Shown here: positions 10,859 to 22,229 of the stretch, piece by piece
Numbering within the stretch: the stretch's first letter is position 1
Layout: every line of letters begins with the position of its first letter
From: Sialis fuliginosa
Taxonomy: Eukaryota; Arthropoda; Insecta; Megaloptera; Sialidae
Assembly: GCA_961205875.1 (NCBI GenBank)
Contig: OY540812.1
Coordinates: forward strand, 1,612,001-1,676,000
Length of the DNA: 64,000 bases
Direction of reading: 5' to 3'
Notes under the pieces: model-generated
The model's database searches: none
Told to the model about the DNA's origin: nothing
What the model saw: the letters and a program-made list of their open reading frames with translations, nothing else
Program-made: the position numbers and the translations under genes

Positions 10859-10866
10859 ATATAAAT

Positions 10867-11544
10867 ATTAAAAAAAAACATTCATTCATAATTTTTGATC
10901 TTAACCACAATAAATCAAATAAATTAATAAAAATTTAATTAACAAAAAAAAATTACCAATAATATATTAAATAAAGCAGACATTCCTTGAAATAAATCAA
11001 AAAAACAAATTCTGTATCAAACAACATTACGTGTGGCCGATTTCAATAGCAATTAATTCCCTAATGAATAAATAATTAAATTAAAATATAAGAAACACGT
11101 TCAATTAATTCAACATAGTTCTGATATTAACATAAAATTATTATTTAACAATACTCGTACAAGCCTATAATATATAAATACATTAAAAAAGTAAATCACC
11201 TTTTTTTTTTTTTACTAAAGTGTACCAGATCTGGATATTCGATAAAAACAATTTTACTACACTAGTTTTCAAATGTGACAAGCAATTATGTAATTATGTA
11301 AATTTACATAATGATTTCATTATGTTTATTACACAAGGAACGTATGTTTATACACATAAAATACGGAATCAGATTTGTACGTTGAAATTTATGTATAAAA
11401 ATGTTATGTTATATATATTAAAAAGTATCAAAATTAAAGTGAACTCTTTCTTTATGAATATTACGTTCGATATATGTTTATACATGTTTTATACAATTAC
11501 ATTTCCCAGAACTGATTTTAATAATTTTAATACATCCTTTTACA
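10867..11544. other. Very AT-rich stretch
   Basis: No repeat ends or credible gene. The plus-strand 118-codon frame at 11220-11576 is rich in Y, F, I, K and N codons as expected from base composition, and it runs into a family C terminus. Confidence 0.6.
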
Positions 11545-11720
11545 TAAGGTGCTGGAACCAGTTATGGCCGCTATAAGAGCAAGGTTTACTGTTTTTGTTT
11601 TAAATTACCACAAATATAGTTTTTTTTTTTTTTTAATATAGCTTTTTATTTTGTTCATGTTTTTTCTCCAGTAATGGATAAAGTAAAACCAGTAATGAGC
11701 ACGCAGATTAGTTAGTATAA
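11545..11720 (+). mobile_element. MITE family C, left-end fragment
   Basis: It starts with TAAGGTGCTGGAACCAGTTA, continues with CTATAAGAGCAAGGTTTACT and CTCCAGTAATGGATAAAGTA, and then stops near GAGCACGCAG. The same order opens the full copy at 16956-17460. Confidence 0.85.
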
Positions 11721-11959
11721 AAACAAATGCAATTTAATTCAAATTAGTTATTCTAAAAATGTGTGTTATATTATTGAAATTAGGATATTAGAAAACTAAT
11801 ATTCATAATACAAAGGTGAGTTTTATTTCTGACCAAAAAAATTATTGCAAATATATATACATTTAAAAATATCGATAATAACGAATTAAAAATTGCAGTA
11901 ATACAAAATTACTAATTAAACAATCTAATTTATCTAAATCAATAAATCGACATCGTTTA

Positions 11960-12437
11960 GGCGGCTATTACACTATCAAAGAAATATGACAGTGTAATAA
12001 GTCAACTTTTATAATATTTACCTTCATAATATTTCTATGATCATAGTTAATGACAGTCTCTTATATTTGATCAAAGTTTTTTGACGTCAAAAACAAAATG
12101 GCGACTACCAAGTTATCACTGACAGTAACAGTTATATAATTATTAATATATGAATATCAACGAAATCCAGTATTATATGATAATTTTCTTATTGATTATA
12201 AAAACCACAATACACGGTTGTAAATTCAAACCTCGATCGCGTCAATTGACGAACATCCACGCACTGATATTCAAAAGGCACCAAAAAAGAAGAAAATAGC
12301 CCTAGATAATATTGAGAAAATATTATCAAATATTTTATGTAGTGTAATAAAACAAAATCTCGTATTTTATCAAAGAAATATGATCAAATCTTTGTCAAAG
12401 ATCTTTCACATATTTATTTGATAGTGTAATAGCCGCC
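11960..12437. mobile_element. PIF/Harbinger-type MITE
   Basis: Terminal repeats GGCGGCTATTACACTATCAA match over about 30 bp with one or two differences. The ends are flanked by TTA on both sides (11957-11959 and 12438-12440), the 3-bp TWA duplication typical of PIF/Harbinger. The 478-bp body has no transposase. A degraded relative lies at 6195-6380. Confidence 0.9.
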
Positions 12438-13609
12438 TTAGTCCGGAAAAAAATTCTATGAACTAAAAGAACTACAGCGCTCTCTGTCATCAACTAAAAT
12501 GTCCAACTCTACTTCAGATTAATATTCAGGTGAGGGCTTCTGGGTTTTAGCAGTGCACATACATTTAAAAAAAAATGCTTCTATCTCATTAAATTTTATC
12601 ACATCCATTTACCATTTTATTTGACCACATTTCGGACGTAAACTAGTTTTTGTTACCGCGGGTGAGTTTTTTTTATTTTTTTTTCAATTCGTATTAATTC
12701 CGAACAACGCACATGATGGACTGTCATTACAAAGGTACCCCATTAGCTCAAATTAAAGGCTTGTTGGTGGATTGATGCAAATTGTGAACAAGCTTTTAAA
12801 ACGACTACCGAAAAAATGTATTTCAAATGCGCTATACGCACAACTTTTTTATTGGTTATAAATGGCGCCAGCAGCGTGGGGGAAAAGGGGGGGGGGTATA
12901 GAGTTGAAGCTTTGACGTAAAGGTAAGGGGATGATTTCAGTATAACCTCCACATAAAAAACTATTCCTACTAGAGGTGGGGAAATGAGTCTTTTTAGTTT
13001 TTAGTGACTCGAGTCATTTGAATTAATTCGGTAAAAAATTCGTTGTATTTAAATGCGAATAGAATCAATAGATTATTGCATAAACGCTTATTAAGAAAAT
13101 TGATTGAGGGTTGACTTAGTCCTTTACTTTTTTCCCTTGCACAAAACAATTGGGTTTTGGGAAATTTACAATTTTATGATAATTTTTAAACGAACATATC
13201 TTTAAAAATATGTATTAAGCACCCAGGATCCTTTTTCTAGGAAATTCAATTATCTGCAAAATGTTGCTGTGAGAAGTTAAAAAAAATTAAAAAAATTCAC
13301 AACTTTTAGTTTGGCAGGGTTGCTTGCTTATTTTGGTTTATAAACTGCCCAAACGGCATTTAATGGAACTTTTTCCACGCTAGAGGGGTTTGACGTAGAG
13401 AGGGGTGGACAAAGGATGTTTTTCACTTTGAGGATGCAACAGTAACGCCTACGTAAAAAAAGTATATGTACTTTCATTCCTATATATAGAGCAGATGTTG
13501 TTCTCGTAAAATGTTCAAGTGAAGATAATAATATACGACGGAATACATTTTAACCACTCAAGCGTTTCATTATTTTTGTTATTGACGTAAATATGAGCCA
13601 GGTATATAT
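12438..13609. other. Unassigned stretch
   Basis: No gene is supported. Two G-rich segments, 12865-12960 and 13375-13455, share a loose pattern of GGGG runs followed by TTGACGTA and an ACGTAAAAAA-like end, suggesting an old repeat, but the match is weak. Confidence 0.4.
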
Positions 13610-13860
13610 AGTAAACACCTCTCAAAAAAATTTTAGGAATAATTTTAGAAAAGCAAAATTTTTACAAATTTTCAAACAGTATATCTTCGCGAAAAATGAT
13701 TGGATTTGCATGATCTAAAAATTATTCGTAAGTTTGTACTTCCTAGTTTTTGGTTCAAGAGCTCAATAATTTTTATCGTCCCCTGTTAAGGGTTACAAGA
13801 GTTCAAAAAAGTATCGATAATTTTTTTTATGAAAGCGTTCGAAAGCTTTTTCTTTTCTCA
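13610..13860 (+). repeat. Dispersed repeat family K, copy 1
   Basis: The segment CTCAAAAAAATTTTAGGA through TTTGCATGATC, AAGAGCTCAATAATTTTTAT and GTTAAGGGTTACAAGAG aligns in order with 42829-43110. Copies are strongly diverged. Class unknown. Confidence 0.6.
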
Positions 13861-14409
13861 GTCAATTCCACCGAAAGCAATTTCAAAATAAAATAAATAT
13901 ATATAAATAAATAACGTAAATAATAAACAAAAATATCTGCCGTCTAGTCAGTGTCAAAATATATTAAAATCTTTACAAATATAACTAAAATAGTCACAGG
14001 AGAGGAAAAATTAGTTTCAAATATGTAAGTAAACAATTCTAGCTATAATTTGTGTCATTTATAAAAATTTTAGTTTGACCGCCATTTTGTAAGGTAAACA
14101 ATTATTTTTGGTTAAAATAATAATAAAAAAGGTTATAGAAAATTTAATAACCAAACTTTAGGCCCTTGGTTGAAGGTGTTCCCGAGCCAATTTTGCTAGG
14201 GATTTTTCAGGAAATATACATCTGGGTATGTTCTAATCACTGTTTAAATTTGGCACCTCATACATTTTTCCTAATTTTACACCAGTAAAAAATTCTACGT
14301 TGCCTGGACTATAAATTATTAGAAAGATATTTGTGATTTTTAAAATTTGGCTACATTCCTCCTAACGAAGTTTCACTTAGAACATTCGTATAGTTTTATT
14401 TATATAGAA
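13861..14409. other. AT-rich stretch, nothing recognised
   Basis: No terminal repeats, tandem repeats or credible gene are seen before the Helitron boundary. Confidence 0.5.
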
Positions 14410-14917
14410 CTAGCTGCTACCCGCGGCTTCGCTCGCGTGGATTTCGAAACCTCCATCCTCATGATATTTATTCCGCCGGATCGAATGAAACTAATTACAA
14501 CCATTCATAGTTTTATTAAACATACCTCATAAGATCGATCCTGTTAATTATATATTGTTCACCCAAAGGATTTTTTTATTTTCATAATCCATATCCACTA
14601 TAATATTATGTTGATATTAGAACTGTCACTTAGCACGCATCAAAACCATCTACAAAATCAAGTATCGTGTGAAGCCAACACACATTGAAACCATGACAAC
14701 AATCCAACGCAAAAACACGCTTGAAAACCAGCATTGAATCTAGCAAACAAACCAGCAGCCCCTTAGGAATTCGAAGTAGCCTATGTCCTTTCTCAGAGTG
14801 CATGCTATCTCCCTGTCAAATTGCATCAAGATCGGTTTAGCGATTTAGCCATGAAAAGGTAACAAACAGACAGAGAGACAGACAAACACACTTTCGCATT
14901 TATAATATTAGTATGGA
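14410..14917 (-). mobile_element. Complete Helitron-like non-autonomous element
   Basis: Read on the minus strand, the element starts with TCCATACTAATATTATAAAT directly after an A and ends in CTAG directly before a T, the 5'-TC...CTRR-3' and A/T insertion pattern of Helitrons. A GC-rich hairpin (CCACGCG pairing with CGCGGG) precedes the CTAG end. The body contains a GTCTGTC-type tract and blocks reading CTAAACCGATCTTGATGC and ACATAGGCTACTTCG. Related elements are widespread in insects. It encodes no Rep/helicase. Confidence 0.85.
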
Positions 14918-15640
14918 TAAAATAAATAACTATAATATGTTATAATAAAGACAAAGCAAATAACCTGGCTGTGCCTATAGCAATTATAACTACACAATAC
15001 AATGTTATGTTACAATGAACAAGGTACCTATCTGGTTTTCGTGTTTTTAAATTTATCAATAAGTGTTGCGTATATCACGATAATCCGACCGAACCCACAA
15101 CACATTTCGTCATTGTTGCAAAATGAAGATATATGTGTGACAGCTCCCAGTTATGAACAAAATGCCATGTCATAATTAATATATCGCATTAGCGTGCGAA
15201 AGTGCAGCCGCATTTTTAGGAATTTGGGTTTCGATTCACAGGTTTGTAGAACACTGGACTATCTGTCCTTCGATTGAGATCTTCAGAAACTAATTTGAAT
15301 GGGGCGGGGGGGGGGGGGGATTTTTTTTTTTATTAAATATGTATTTTTATTGAGGTTGCGATTTTTTTAAGTTGGAAAAAATGACAAATAAATGAATAAA
15401 TTAAATAAAAAATAAAAAATATCCGTATGGAGAACCATACATGATTTCAATGTTTTTTCTGTCTTTTTAAATAATTTTTAATACAGAACATAAAACAGCT
15501 GTCTAAATGAACGAACAGTTCGATAGACAAAATTAAAATTAAAAAAAAAAAAAATATAATTTTTAAATATAAAATACTATGAATATAAATTTCGTAATAC
15601 ATAAAAAACATATATACTTACGACGGTTACAGCTGTTATT
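14918..15640. other. Unassigned stretch with a G run
   Basis: A run of 14 G lies at 15306-15319, preceded by GATCTTCAGAAAC. Otherwise the stretch is AT-rich with no gene or element recognised. Confidence 0.5.
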
Positions 15641-16192
15641 GCCATTTGTATATAAATATTAGTTTTCTAATGAAAAAAACATAATACACATTCGTAGAAC
15701 AACTAATTAATTAATTGGTATTTAAAATTCAAATTTTGAGGGTGTTTTTCCACCCCTTCAAAGGTTGTTTAGGCACGTACAAATAATAAATGTCCCTTAG
15801 ATTCAATTGAACTACAAATGTACCAAGTCTTATCAAAATTAGTGAGATAATACTTGCAACGTTCACTTTTTAGACGATAAAAGTTACAAAATTTCGAATA
15901 TTTCCAAAACCCCTTATCTGAATAGCACCGAAATCAATAGGTCTGGAGTATTCACTGAGGCAAACAATTTCCCCAAAAATAATTCAGATCGGTGCATTTT
16001 TACAGTAGTTATCGTGAACGAAAGAAAATTCTACATCCAGACACACGCACAGCCGCCATGCGGAAATCAACTTTTCTTTACGTTTTGAAGTTAGTACAAT
16101 CAAAATCTGTCATTATCTCGGACACGATTTTTCGACGGTATTACAATACTTCCATTTCCTTCGGAACATGGAAGTAAAAATTACCCTGAATT
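15641..16192 (+). repeat. Dispersed repeat family I, copy 1
   Basis: The order TAGTTTTCTAATG, GTAGAACAACTAATT, TTTGAGGGTG, GTTTAGGCACGTACAAATAA, ATTCAGATCGGTGCATTTTT and ACAGCCGCCATGCGG is shared closely with 61590-62166 and in part with 49755-50160. The 61-codon frame is not conserved between copies as a coding unit. Class unknown; the copies run on one strand and have no evident inverted ends. Confidence 0.75.
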
Positions 16193-16955
16193 AAAAAATT
16201 TATGACCGAAAAAAATGTATTTGGAATCAATATTTTTGTATCAGCTCGCCTCTTAAAGACTTTTTAAATATGATTTGGGGGAAATAGGTATGGGTATCTG
16301 GTGAAAATTCGAAAATAAGTTCTTATAATCATATAATCACAAAAACAAAATAAGTAATAACATTTGATAATATAGATTCTATAAATATTTAATTTCTCGT
16401 TAAATTAAATCGCAAATTACATTCGTTTTTGTTATTTTTCTCTTCTTTGAAATAACAGTTTGTGATTATCGATTTCTAGGAATATCTTCTGAAATATAAT
16501 TTCTAACAAAATTACTGTTTCCAATTTATATCAAGCTTGTGTACTTTTTCTTATAAATATAATAAAACTCAGTAGGTATACTTTGAAAAACATGAGTATA
16601 TTTTTTTCGCAAAGATTGTACATAAGATATAATCTTCACTTTTCAACAAACAAACAAATTAAAATAAAATAACAATTTTGTATCCAAATCAGGACGTGGC
16701 TCTATTATTATGGAAATAAAGAGACCTATATATTTGTGAAATATAGGCTGTCATTGCAGAGTAGTCAGGTTTCTGTAAATTCTGTGATGTATTGGTGAAA
16801 TAAATTTAGAAGAAAATAATCTACGATATTTATTTAGAATTTTGGAGAAAGTATCAGTGGTGAATTAAGGAAAATTGTGGCTCGGGTGAATTTGATTTAT
16901 CCCCCCCCCTTCCCCTTCTAGCAAAAACTTTTTAAGAAAAAAAAACATTCAAAGT
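16193..16955. other. AT-rich stretch, possible hAT end at right
   Basis: CAGTGGTGAATTAAGG near 16854 followed by a C run resembles a hAT terminus, but no matching right end with duplication could be fixed. Nothing else is recognised. Confidence 0.4.
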
Positions 16956-17460
16956 AAGGTACTGGCAGTTATGGCTCCTATAAGAGCAAGGTTTATTGTT
17001 TTTGTGATTGTCGGGCTTTTTTTTGTAATTCTCATGAACTCATGTTACTAATAAAACAAGTAACTCTTTATTTAATCAATTTAATTACCAAAATTTATTT
17101 TGTTTATATTTTATCTCTAGTAATAGATTAAGTAAAACCAATAATGTGTACGCAGTGATGGACACTTGCTAATGATACGTACTACGATACAAAAGATATA
17201 AAAGAAATCGTCAAATTTGAAACAATGTAAAGCAGTTGCTATGATAATGTAATAATTAATAAATAAATTTTACTAATAATTAGTTTAAATGTCCACCATT
17301 TTGACACCTATTGGCCTCATGTCATCAAATCACGCTGTAAGACAGTTAAATGTATATAGATTAATATTCAGAAATGGTAGTAATCAAATACATTTTAAAG
17401 TACATTTAATTTAAAAATATCCATTACTGGGGTCATATCCAAGACTGGTGCCAGTACCTT
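16956..17460 (+). mobile_element. MITE family C, complete copy
   Basis: The element begins AAGGTACTGGCAG and ends GACTGGTGCCAGTACCTT, with TA at both borders, which suggests a Tc1/mariner-like TA target. The body of about 505 bp includes CAGTGATGGACACTTGCTAA, TAATTAGTTTAAATGTCC and ATGTATATAGATTAATATTC blocks used to recognise the other copies. No transposase. At least nine further copies or fragments lie in the window. Confidence 0.9.
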
Positions 17461-17461
17461 A

Positions 17462-18064
17462 CAGCTGAATTGAGGAACTTCTCCTTTTTTTTTGATGGCG
17501 GTTTAAATTAAAAATACGAAAAATTTTACTGTACTTTAAATTAGTACATTTTTTCTCGCTATCACTGCCCGGGGCCTCTTTAGCACCTGGGGCTCGCCCA
17601 ACTCCCCCTTATAATTTTTTTTTTAATATTTATGATTTGCTGTAGTTATTTTACCGATAATTTAAGCAATGATTTCATTTTTGTAATAAAATAATCTTTT
17701 TTATGGATTTGATTCCTGGAAATTCAATTAATTTGATATCGTTGTGTATTACTAAAAAAATGAGAACTTTTTTTGACATTATCGTGAAATAAAGCTGACA
17801 GATGTCAGTTACAAGTCACGATTGCTAATACTTTGACAAATATTGATTGCCTACTGTATTTTTGAAAACCAATCAAAATGATTCAAAGAAGGTGTATTAT
17901 TTAAAGAAAGAACAGAGCAATCAAAATATACAAGAAGTTAGTTTATATTCACTCATTGACTGACTCATCAACACACATGAAAATTTATGGGTGTTTTTTT
18001 CGAATTTTTTGTTTGTTTTCGTTTCGGATATGAATATTTGTCGGGGCTTACTTAGCATTAAATA
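17462..18064. other. Unassigned stretch
   Basis: It contains a CTCGCCCAACTCCCCC patch and a TCACTCATTGACTGACTCAT motif of the kind often repeated in arthropod DNA. No gene is seen. Confidence 0.4.
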
Positions 18065-18170
18065 TTCTACAATACAAATAATGAAAAATGTATTTCAGTA
18101 TTTTTTTTTTTTGTTATACGTGCCTAAACAGCCATAGAAGGGGTGAAAGGTGAAAACCACCCTCAAAGTT
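18065..18170 (-). repeat. Family I fragment, reverse strand
   Basis: Reverse complement of 49915-50040: CAATACAAATAATGAAAAAT, ATACGTGCCTAAACAGCC and AAAACCACCCTCAAA occur in matching order. Confidence 0.75.
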
Positions 18171-18599
18171 CTTTATTTAACTAAAATTTCACTCGCATTT
18201 TCGACTATAAAAAAATAATAATCGTCCAAAAAAAATCCTTCGTTCATCCGGAGGACAATTATGTATAGAATAAGTGAGAAAAATATCAAACCGATCGGCA
18301 AAGCCGTTCTCAAGTTACAGTGATCACCGACTTCGAAAACATGGTTTCGAGAAAAACGCGTTTAAAGTTTTGAGTACGATTTACATGCAGATAAAAAATG
18401 TATTTTGGAACTTACACTGAATCGTCTATGGACAGGACATTTGTCTGAAATTTTCAGAGAATACTTTTGAAATATTCTACTTTGAGAAAATGTAAAAAAA
18501 CAAAAATGGATTTTTTCAAAATTCTAACTGGGTCTGCCCCCTTAAGTTTTTGTGCTTTCTTTACACTGATAATAATGACGGTAATTTATCTTAAAGTGG
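18171..18599. other. Unassigned stretch
   Basis: Contains ACCGATCGGCAAAGCCGTTC and further text of a kind often found in old arthropod repeats. No second copy was identified here. The 109-codon frame starting at 18467 has no recognisable domain; its hydrophobic middle is not enough to call a gene. Confidence 0.35.
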
Positions 18600-19062
18600 C
18601 AACAACCATTTCAACTGAATCGATCCACACTTCTCAAGTTTCTGCATTGATTTTCATTTCACAATTTGGATGTCTCGACGCAATATTTTCAGACAGGCCG
18701 GGTTTTTTTCCTTCTCCGTCCGTTCGTTTTTTTTTCTTCACTCTGGTCCTCGCATCCGCTCTAATTACGTTAACTGTACGCGAAGTAGGATTGTGAAATA
18801 TTTGTAACTAAATAATACAGAACTACATTATTACCGGCCGCTCAAAAAAACTCCGGGAACAGAGTCTCCGTGTTGTTGGAAAACAACAGCAGTGATGTTG
18901 GTGGTGTTGGTGTGCTATCATCATTTATATAATTAATTTTCTCCGTCTGTGTGTTTTCTATTCGCACGACGTTTGTGTTTTTCACATTGTGTGTCAGCGG
19001 TATTAAAAAGTTTTATAATTTGATTCGTTCGGATTTCAGATAAAAGCTTTTTTTAAATGGAT
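18600..19062. other. CpG-richer patch, possible promoter region
   Basis: CpG and TCCGTCCG words are concentrated around 18690-18980 relative to the AT-rich background, with CCGGCCGCTC at 18835. This could be a promoter or a 5' untranslated exon. No open frame, TATA-Initiator pair or splice pair settles it. Confidence 0.25.
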
Positions 19063-19093
19063 CAGTGAATAAACATCTCGCTGGAAATAAATA

Positions 19094-19180
19094 CAGTCGG
19101 GACTCGTTTATTCGAAGTCTCGTTTATCTGAAATGCCGTAATTTTTTCTCCTTCTTCACCTCCCAAAAAATCTTTTTCGT
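19094..19180 (+). mobile_element. Fragment of a CAGTCGGGACTCG-ended transposon
   Basis: It starts with CAGTCGGGACTCGTTTATT after TA and continues with TCTCCTTCTTCACCTCCCA, like the complete element at 55051-55549. Only the left end is present. Confidence 0.8.
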
Positions 19181-19277
19181 TTTTTGTCCTCGGGTGATTC
19201 ATTTGAACGCCATTAAGGCTAAATTTAAGAGGTGACATTTTCAAAGGACCATTATGCAAAAATATACCATTAAAAAA

Positions 19278-19829
19278 AGTAGGGTAAATATGGAACACCA
19301 AAAAAATGGGGTAAAAGTGAAACAAGCTTGCAACTAAAAAACTAATTTGTTTATAGGAGAATTATAAAAACTGACATCATCATTAAAGGATTGTTAAAGC
19401 GACCTGAAAATATGAATCGCCTAATAAGTGATGTGTCACCCCTACAGATTTCCCTGTTAGTCGATGTCAAAACGTGTGAATTAAATTTTAATTCTTTGCA
19501 CATAACTTTCTGTATAGCTCAGATATTAATTAAAGTTACAATTTCACATTGATATGCCACAAAGAAGATAAATCAAAGTTGCCTTTGTAGCTTTTCTTTT
19601 AATTTTTCCATTAGAGGCCTGTTTCACTTTTTCCCAAATTAGAGGTTAAAAATGAAACACACTTTTTTAATTTGTGTTGTATCGTACAGTTCAAATGACG
19701 TAAGTATTTAAAATGGTTATTCATAAGCGCATCTAGTAGAAAAAATTAAAGTATGAATTTGTATCGTTACCTGTCAAAAAACATGAAAGATTTGTATTTT
19801 GTTTGACTTTTACCCCAGTTGACCCTACT
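19278..19829 (+). mobile_element. MITE family H, copy 2
   Basis: The ends AGTAGGGT and ACCCTACT are inverted, and inner TGGGGTAAAAGTGAAAC pairs with CTTTTACCCCA. About 545 bp are almost the same as 4450-5007, so this pair spread relatively recently. The target duplication is not clear. No coding potential. Confidence 0.85.
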
Positions 19830-20643
19830 TATTAATGTACTAAAGATGTGTACAAAGTTTGATATGAATCCATCGAACCGATTTTTTTTTATAAAATAAA
19901 CAAAAAAAAACACTTAAAATTCTGACGTTTACACTTAATATTTTTTTGTTTTTAATGCAGCATTTTGTATATTTTCCAAAACACGTCCACAACACCCTGT
20001 ATAGGAAACGTGAACTGCTATATTTTAAGGATTTATCAAATAGAATAACCATTTGTATAAAAAAATATGACAGTTTTTTTTTCATGCAAATATTTTTGAC
20101 CTGACTCCACTTTCAAACGTCAGTTTGGATATGTCGGTCGTTTCTGTTTCACCAATGTTTGTTAGTCACGTATTTTGGCGGAAAAACTTTTCGTCTTTGG
20201 TTGATTCGATCGTCTGTGTTCCCCCACGCCACCCACACTACCCACCCAAACGTCCCCGCTTACATCTGGGACGCGAGTTCTGACTCCAGAGGACTTTACA
20301 ACTAAACGTTCATATTTATTTCTCTGTAATTTATATTATCTATGTGATGAGATATAGTTTTAATGTTTTAGATAAATTCTTTCTGACGTCAATAAGTTTT
20401 ATGGTTTATTTGTAAATATCGTAAATCTGTGCTGGTAAATTTTTTTTCTTGTTTTTAGTTTGTATTGGAGAAAATGTATTTTTATTTTTGTCTGTGATTT
20501 TTTATTGGTTGTTTAGTTTTAAGTTTTAATGAGACGATAGTCTCGGTTTTAAAGGATTATTAAAATTTTTGGTAAAAATCAAAATTCACGAATTTATTCC
20601 GGTTCTGGCCGGAACTGGTATATTTCGGACTGATTTTGCTGGA
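19830..20643. other. Unassigned stretch
   Basis: Mostly AT-rich. A somewhat GC-richer section at 20100-20300 (CCCCCACGCCACCCACACTA and onward) has no open frame of note. Nothing is recognised. Confidence 0.45.
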
Positions 20644-20835
20644 ATTATTTGTTAATCTATCAGTTTTAATTTGTTTATAATAGGGGAAGGGAGTATCGAC
20701 GGTCTTAGGGCATTTGATAGTTTTAAAGTTAATGTTGTAAGCTATATTTTAATAAAAAGTTGGAGTCTGAGATATTAACTATTCAATTTATTTGTTAATT
20801 TACCAATTCTAATTTGTTTATAATAGGGGAAAGGT
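20644..20835 (+). repeat. Direct repeat pair around TTTGTTTATAATAGGGGAA
   Basis: A segment of about 49 bp running from ATTTGTTAATCTATCAG to TATAATAGGGGAA occurs at 20644-20692 and again at 20787-20835 with few differences, 143 bp apart. Confidence 0.8.
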
Positions 20836-21009
20836 GTCGCAATTTAAGTACGCCATTTTAAAATTTTTTGCATTATTTTTCAACAATTTTTTCTCGCAAT
20901 TTATTTTGACAAAATAGCAACAAAGCCTATATATTTTTAAATATGACCGTGTTGCTCTTTTATCTTTTTGGTCTAAACATGTCCTACGATTTTACAGATC
21001 CCTCTTTTT

Positions 21010-21792
21010 ACTTTCTTATACTAATGTATATGAAATATACATTAGTATAAGTAAGTATAGTGAAGCCGATTTTTTTCGAACCTCGGATTTTGACGGAATT
21101 ATCTATTTTGACCTTCCCTGAATCCATTCTGACTATTTTCGCCATGATGTCTGTGTGTCCGTCTGTCTGTCTGTCTGTCTGTAAGTAAGCGCTGTAACTC
21201 AAATACGACAAATCGTAGAAGGCTGATATTTTATATTTAAGATTAATTTTTGGCTGGGAAGAAAACGTCCTATTTTTGAAAACGATCTTTCAACCGGATA
21301 CGGATGTTTACCTACGTCGATTTTTTAATTTTTCGAATTACTCTGAAACAGTGCAAATAGAGAAAAATGGTCAAGTTAAAAAATGTAGGTAATATCTATA
21401 TCTATAATTTATGTTCTATTCATTTTTTTGTAAAAACGAATTTTTGAAAGAAAAAAATTTATTATAATTCAAATGGTTCATAACAGAGGAAAAATGTATG
21501 GGGAATAAATTATAGATAATAACATACTCGACATTTTTTATCTAAAACATTTTTTTCTTATTTCAAAAATAATTTAAAAATCCAAAAATTTACAAGAGTA
21601 AACATCCGTTTTCAGTTATTACGTTTAAAAAAATCACTTCTTATATAATACATATAAAATTATTCATTTTGTTCTTTCTTGTTAGTTTGTTAGAAATATT
21701 TTAATAAATAAAGAATCACGTATACAATTCACTGTTAGGATAGGTTAGGTTAGGTATAAGAAAGTCCCGTGGTTCCCAAGGCAGATATTTTC
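21010..21792 (+). repeat. Dispersed repeat family E, longest copy
   Basis: It begins ACTTTCTTATAC and ends GTATAAGAAAGT plus a shared CCCGTGGTTCCCAAGGCAGA tail, so an inverted 12-bp motif lies near both ends. The left end folds into a hairpin (21015-21051). Inside are GCCGATTTTTTTCGAA, (GTCT)n at about 21164-21183, ACTCAAATACGACAAATCG and CAACCGGATACGGATGTTTA. Copies: 45525-45940, 57068-57735, 51190-51545 (minus), plus fragments. The frame at 21008-21211 is only the GTCT microsatellite read as repeated QTDR-type codons. Confidence 0.85.
21741..21755 (+). repeat. Short TTAGG telomere-type tract
   Basis: TTAGG units inside a family E copy. The equivalent site in the copy at 57068-57735 reads GTTAGGATTACGTATAAG without the extra units. 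Confidence 0.85.
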
Positions 21793-22229
21793 TAGATTCT
21801 CAGTTGAAAAATTCTTGGTTTAAGTAATTTCATTTCAGTTTGAAGATGGTAACTTGCTACGATATTTTAATCATAAAGAAACTCATGTAATAAAGGTACT
21901 GTTGTCATGTAGATATTATAAAGTTCAATATTTATTTTTATACCTAGTGTGTAATGGTAGCACTGAATTCCCCGGTCGGTCATACGATAAAATGACTATC
22001 GGTTTTATAATAAAAGCATCGTGGTATAAATTTTACTTTAGTTAGAAATATTTTACATTGAGGTTACAATTCATTTTGATCACCGCAATCGAATTATAAA
22101 TTATTCGCAGACAGTGGCGCGATGTAATAAATATTTTGAGGGGTTTTCTAAATTGATTATATTATTATATAAAATTAAAAAAAATAATAATTTGCCTTTT
22201 AAAACCAACTAAAAATAGTATGATTTTTT
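21793..22229. other. AT-rich stretch, nothing recognised
   Basis: The 63-codon frame at 21854-22045 is not supported by any match. A CAGTGGCGCGATG word near 22114 resembles a hAT end but has no partner. Confidence 0.45.

Noticed and set aside
11220-11576. 118-codon plus-strand frame
   Set aside because: AT-driven composition (Y, F, I, K, N), no domain, and it runs into a family C terminus.
16854-17600. hAT element enclosing the family C copy
   Set aside because: A CAGTGGTG-like left end is present but no inverted right end or duplication could be matched.
21008-21211. Frame with QTDRQTDGHTD-type residues
   Set aside because: It is a reading of the GTCT microsatellite in family E.
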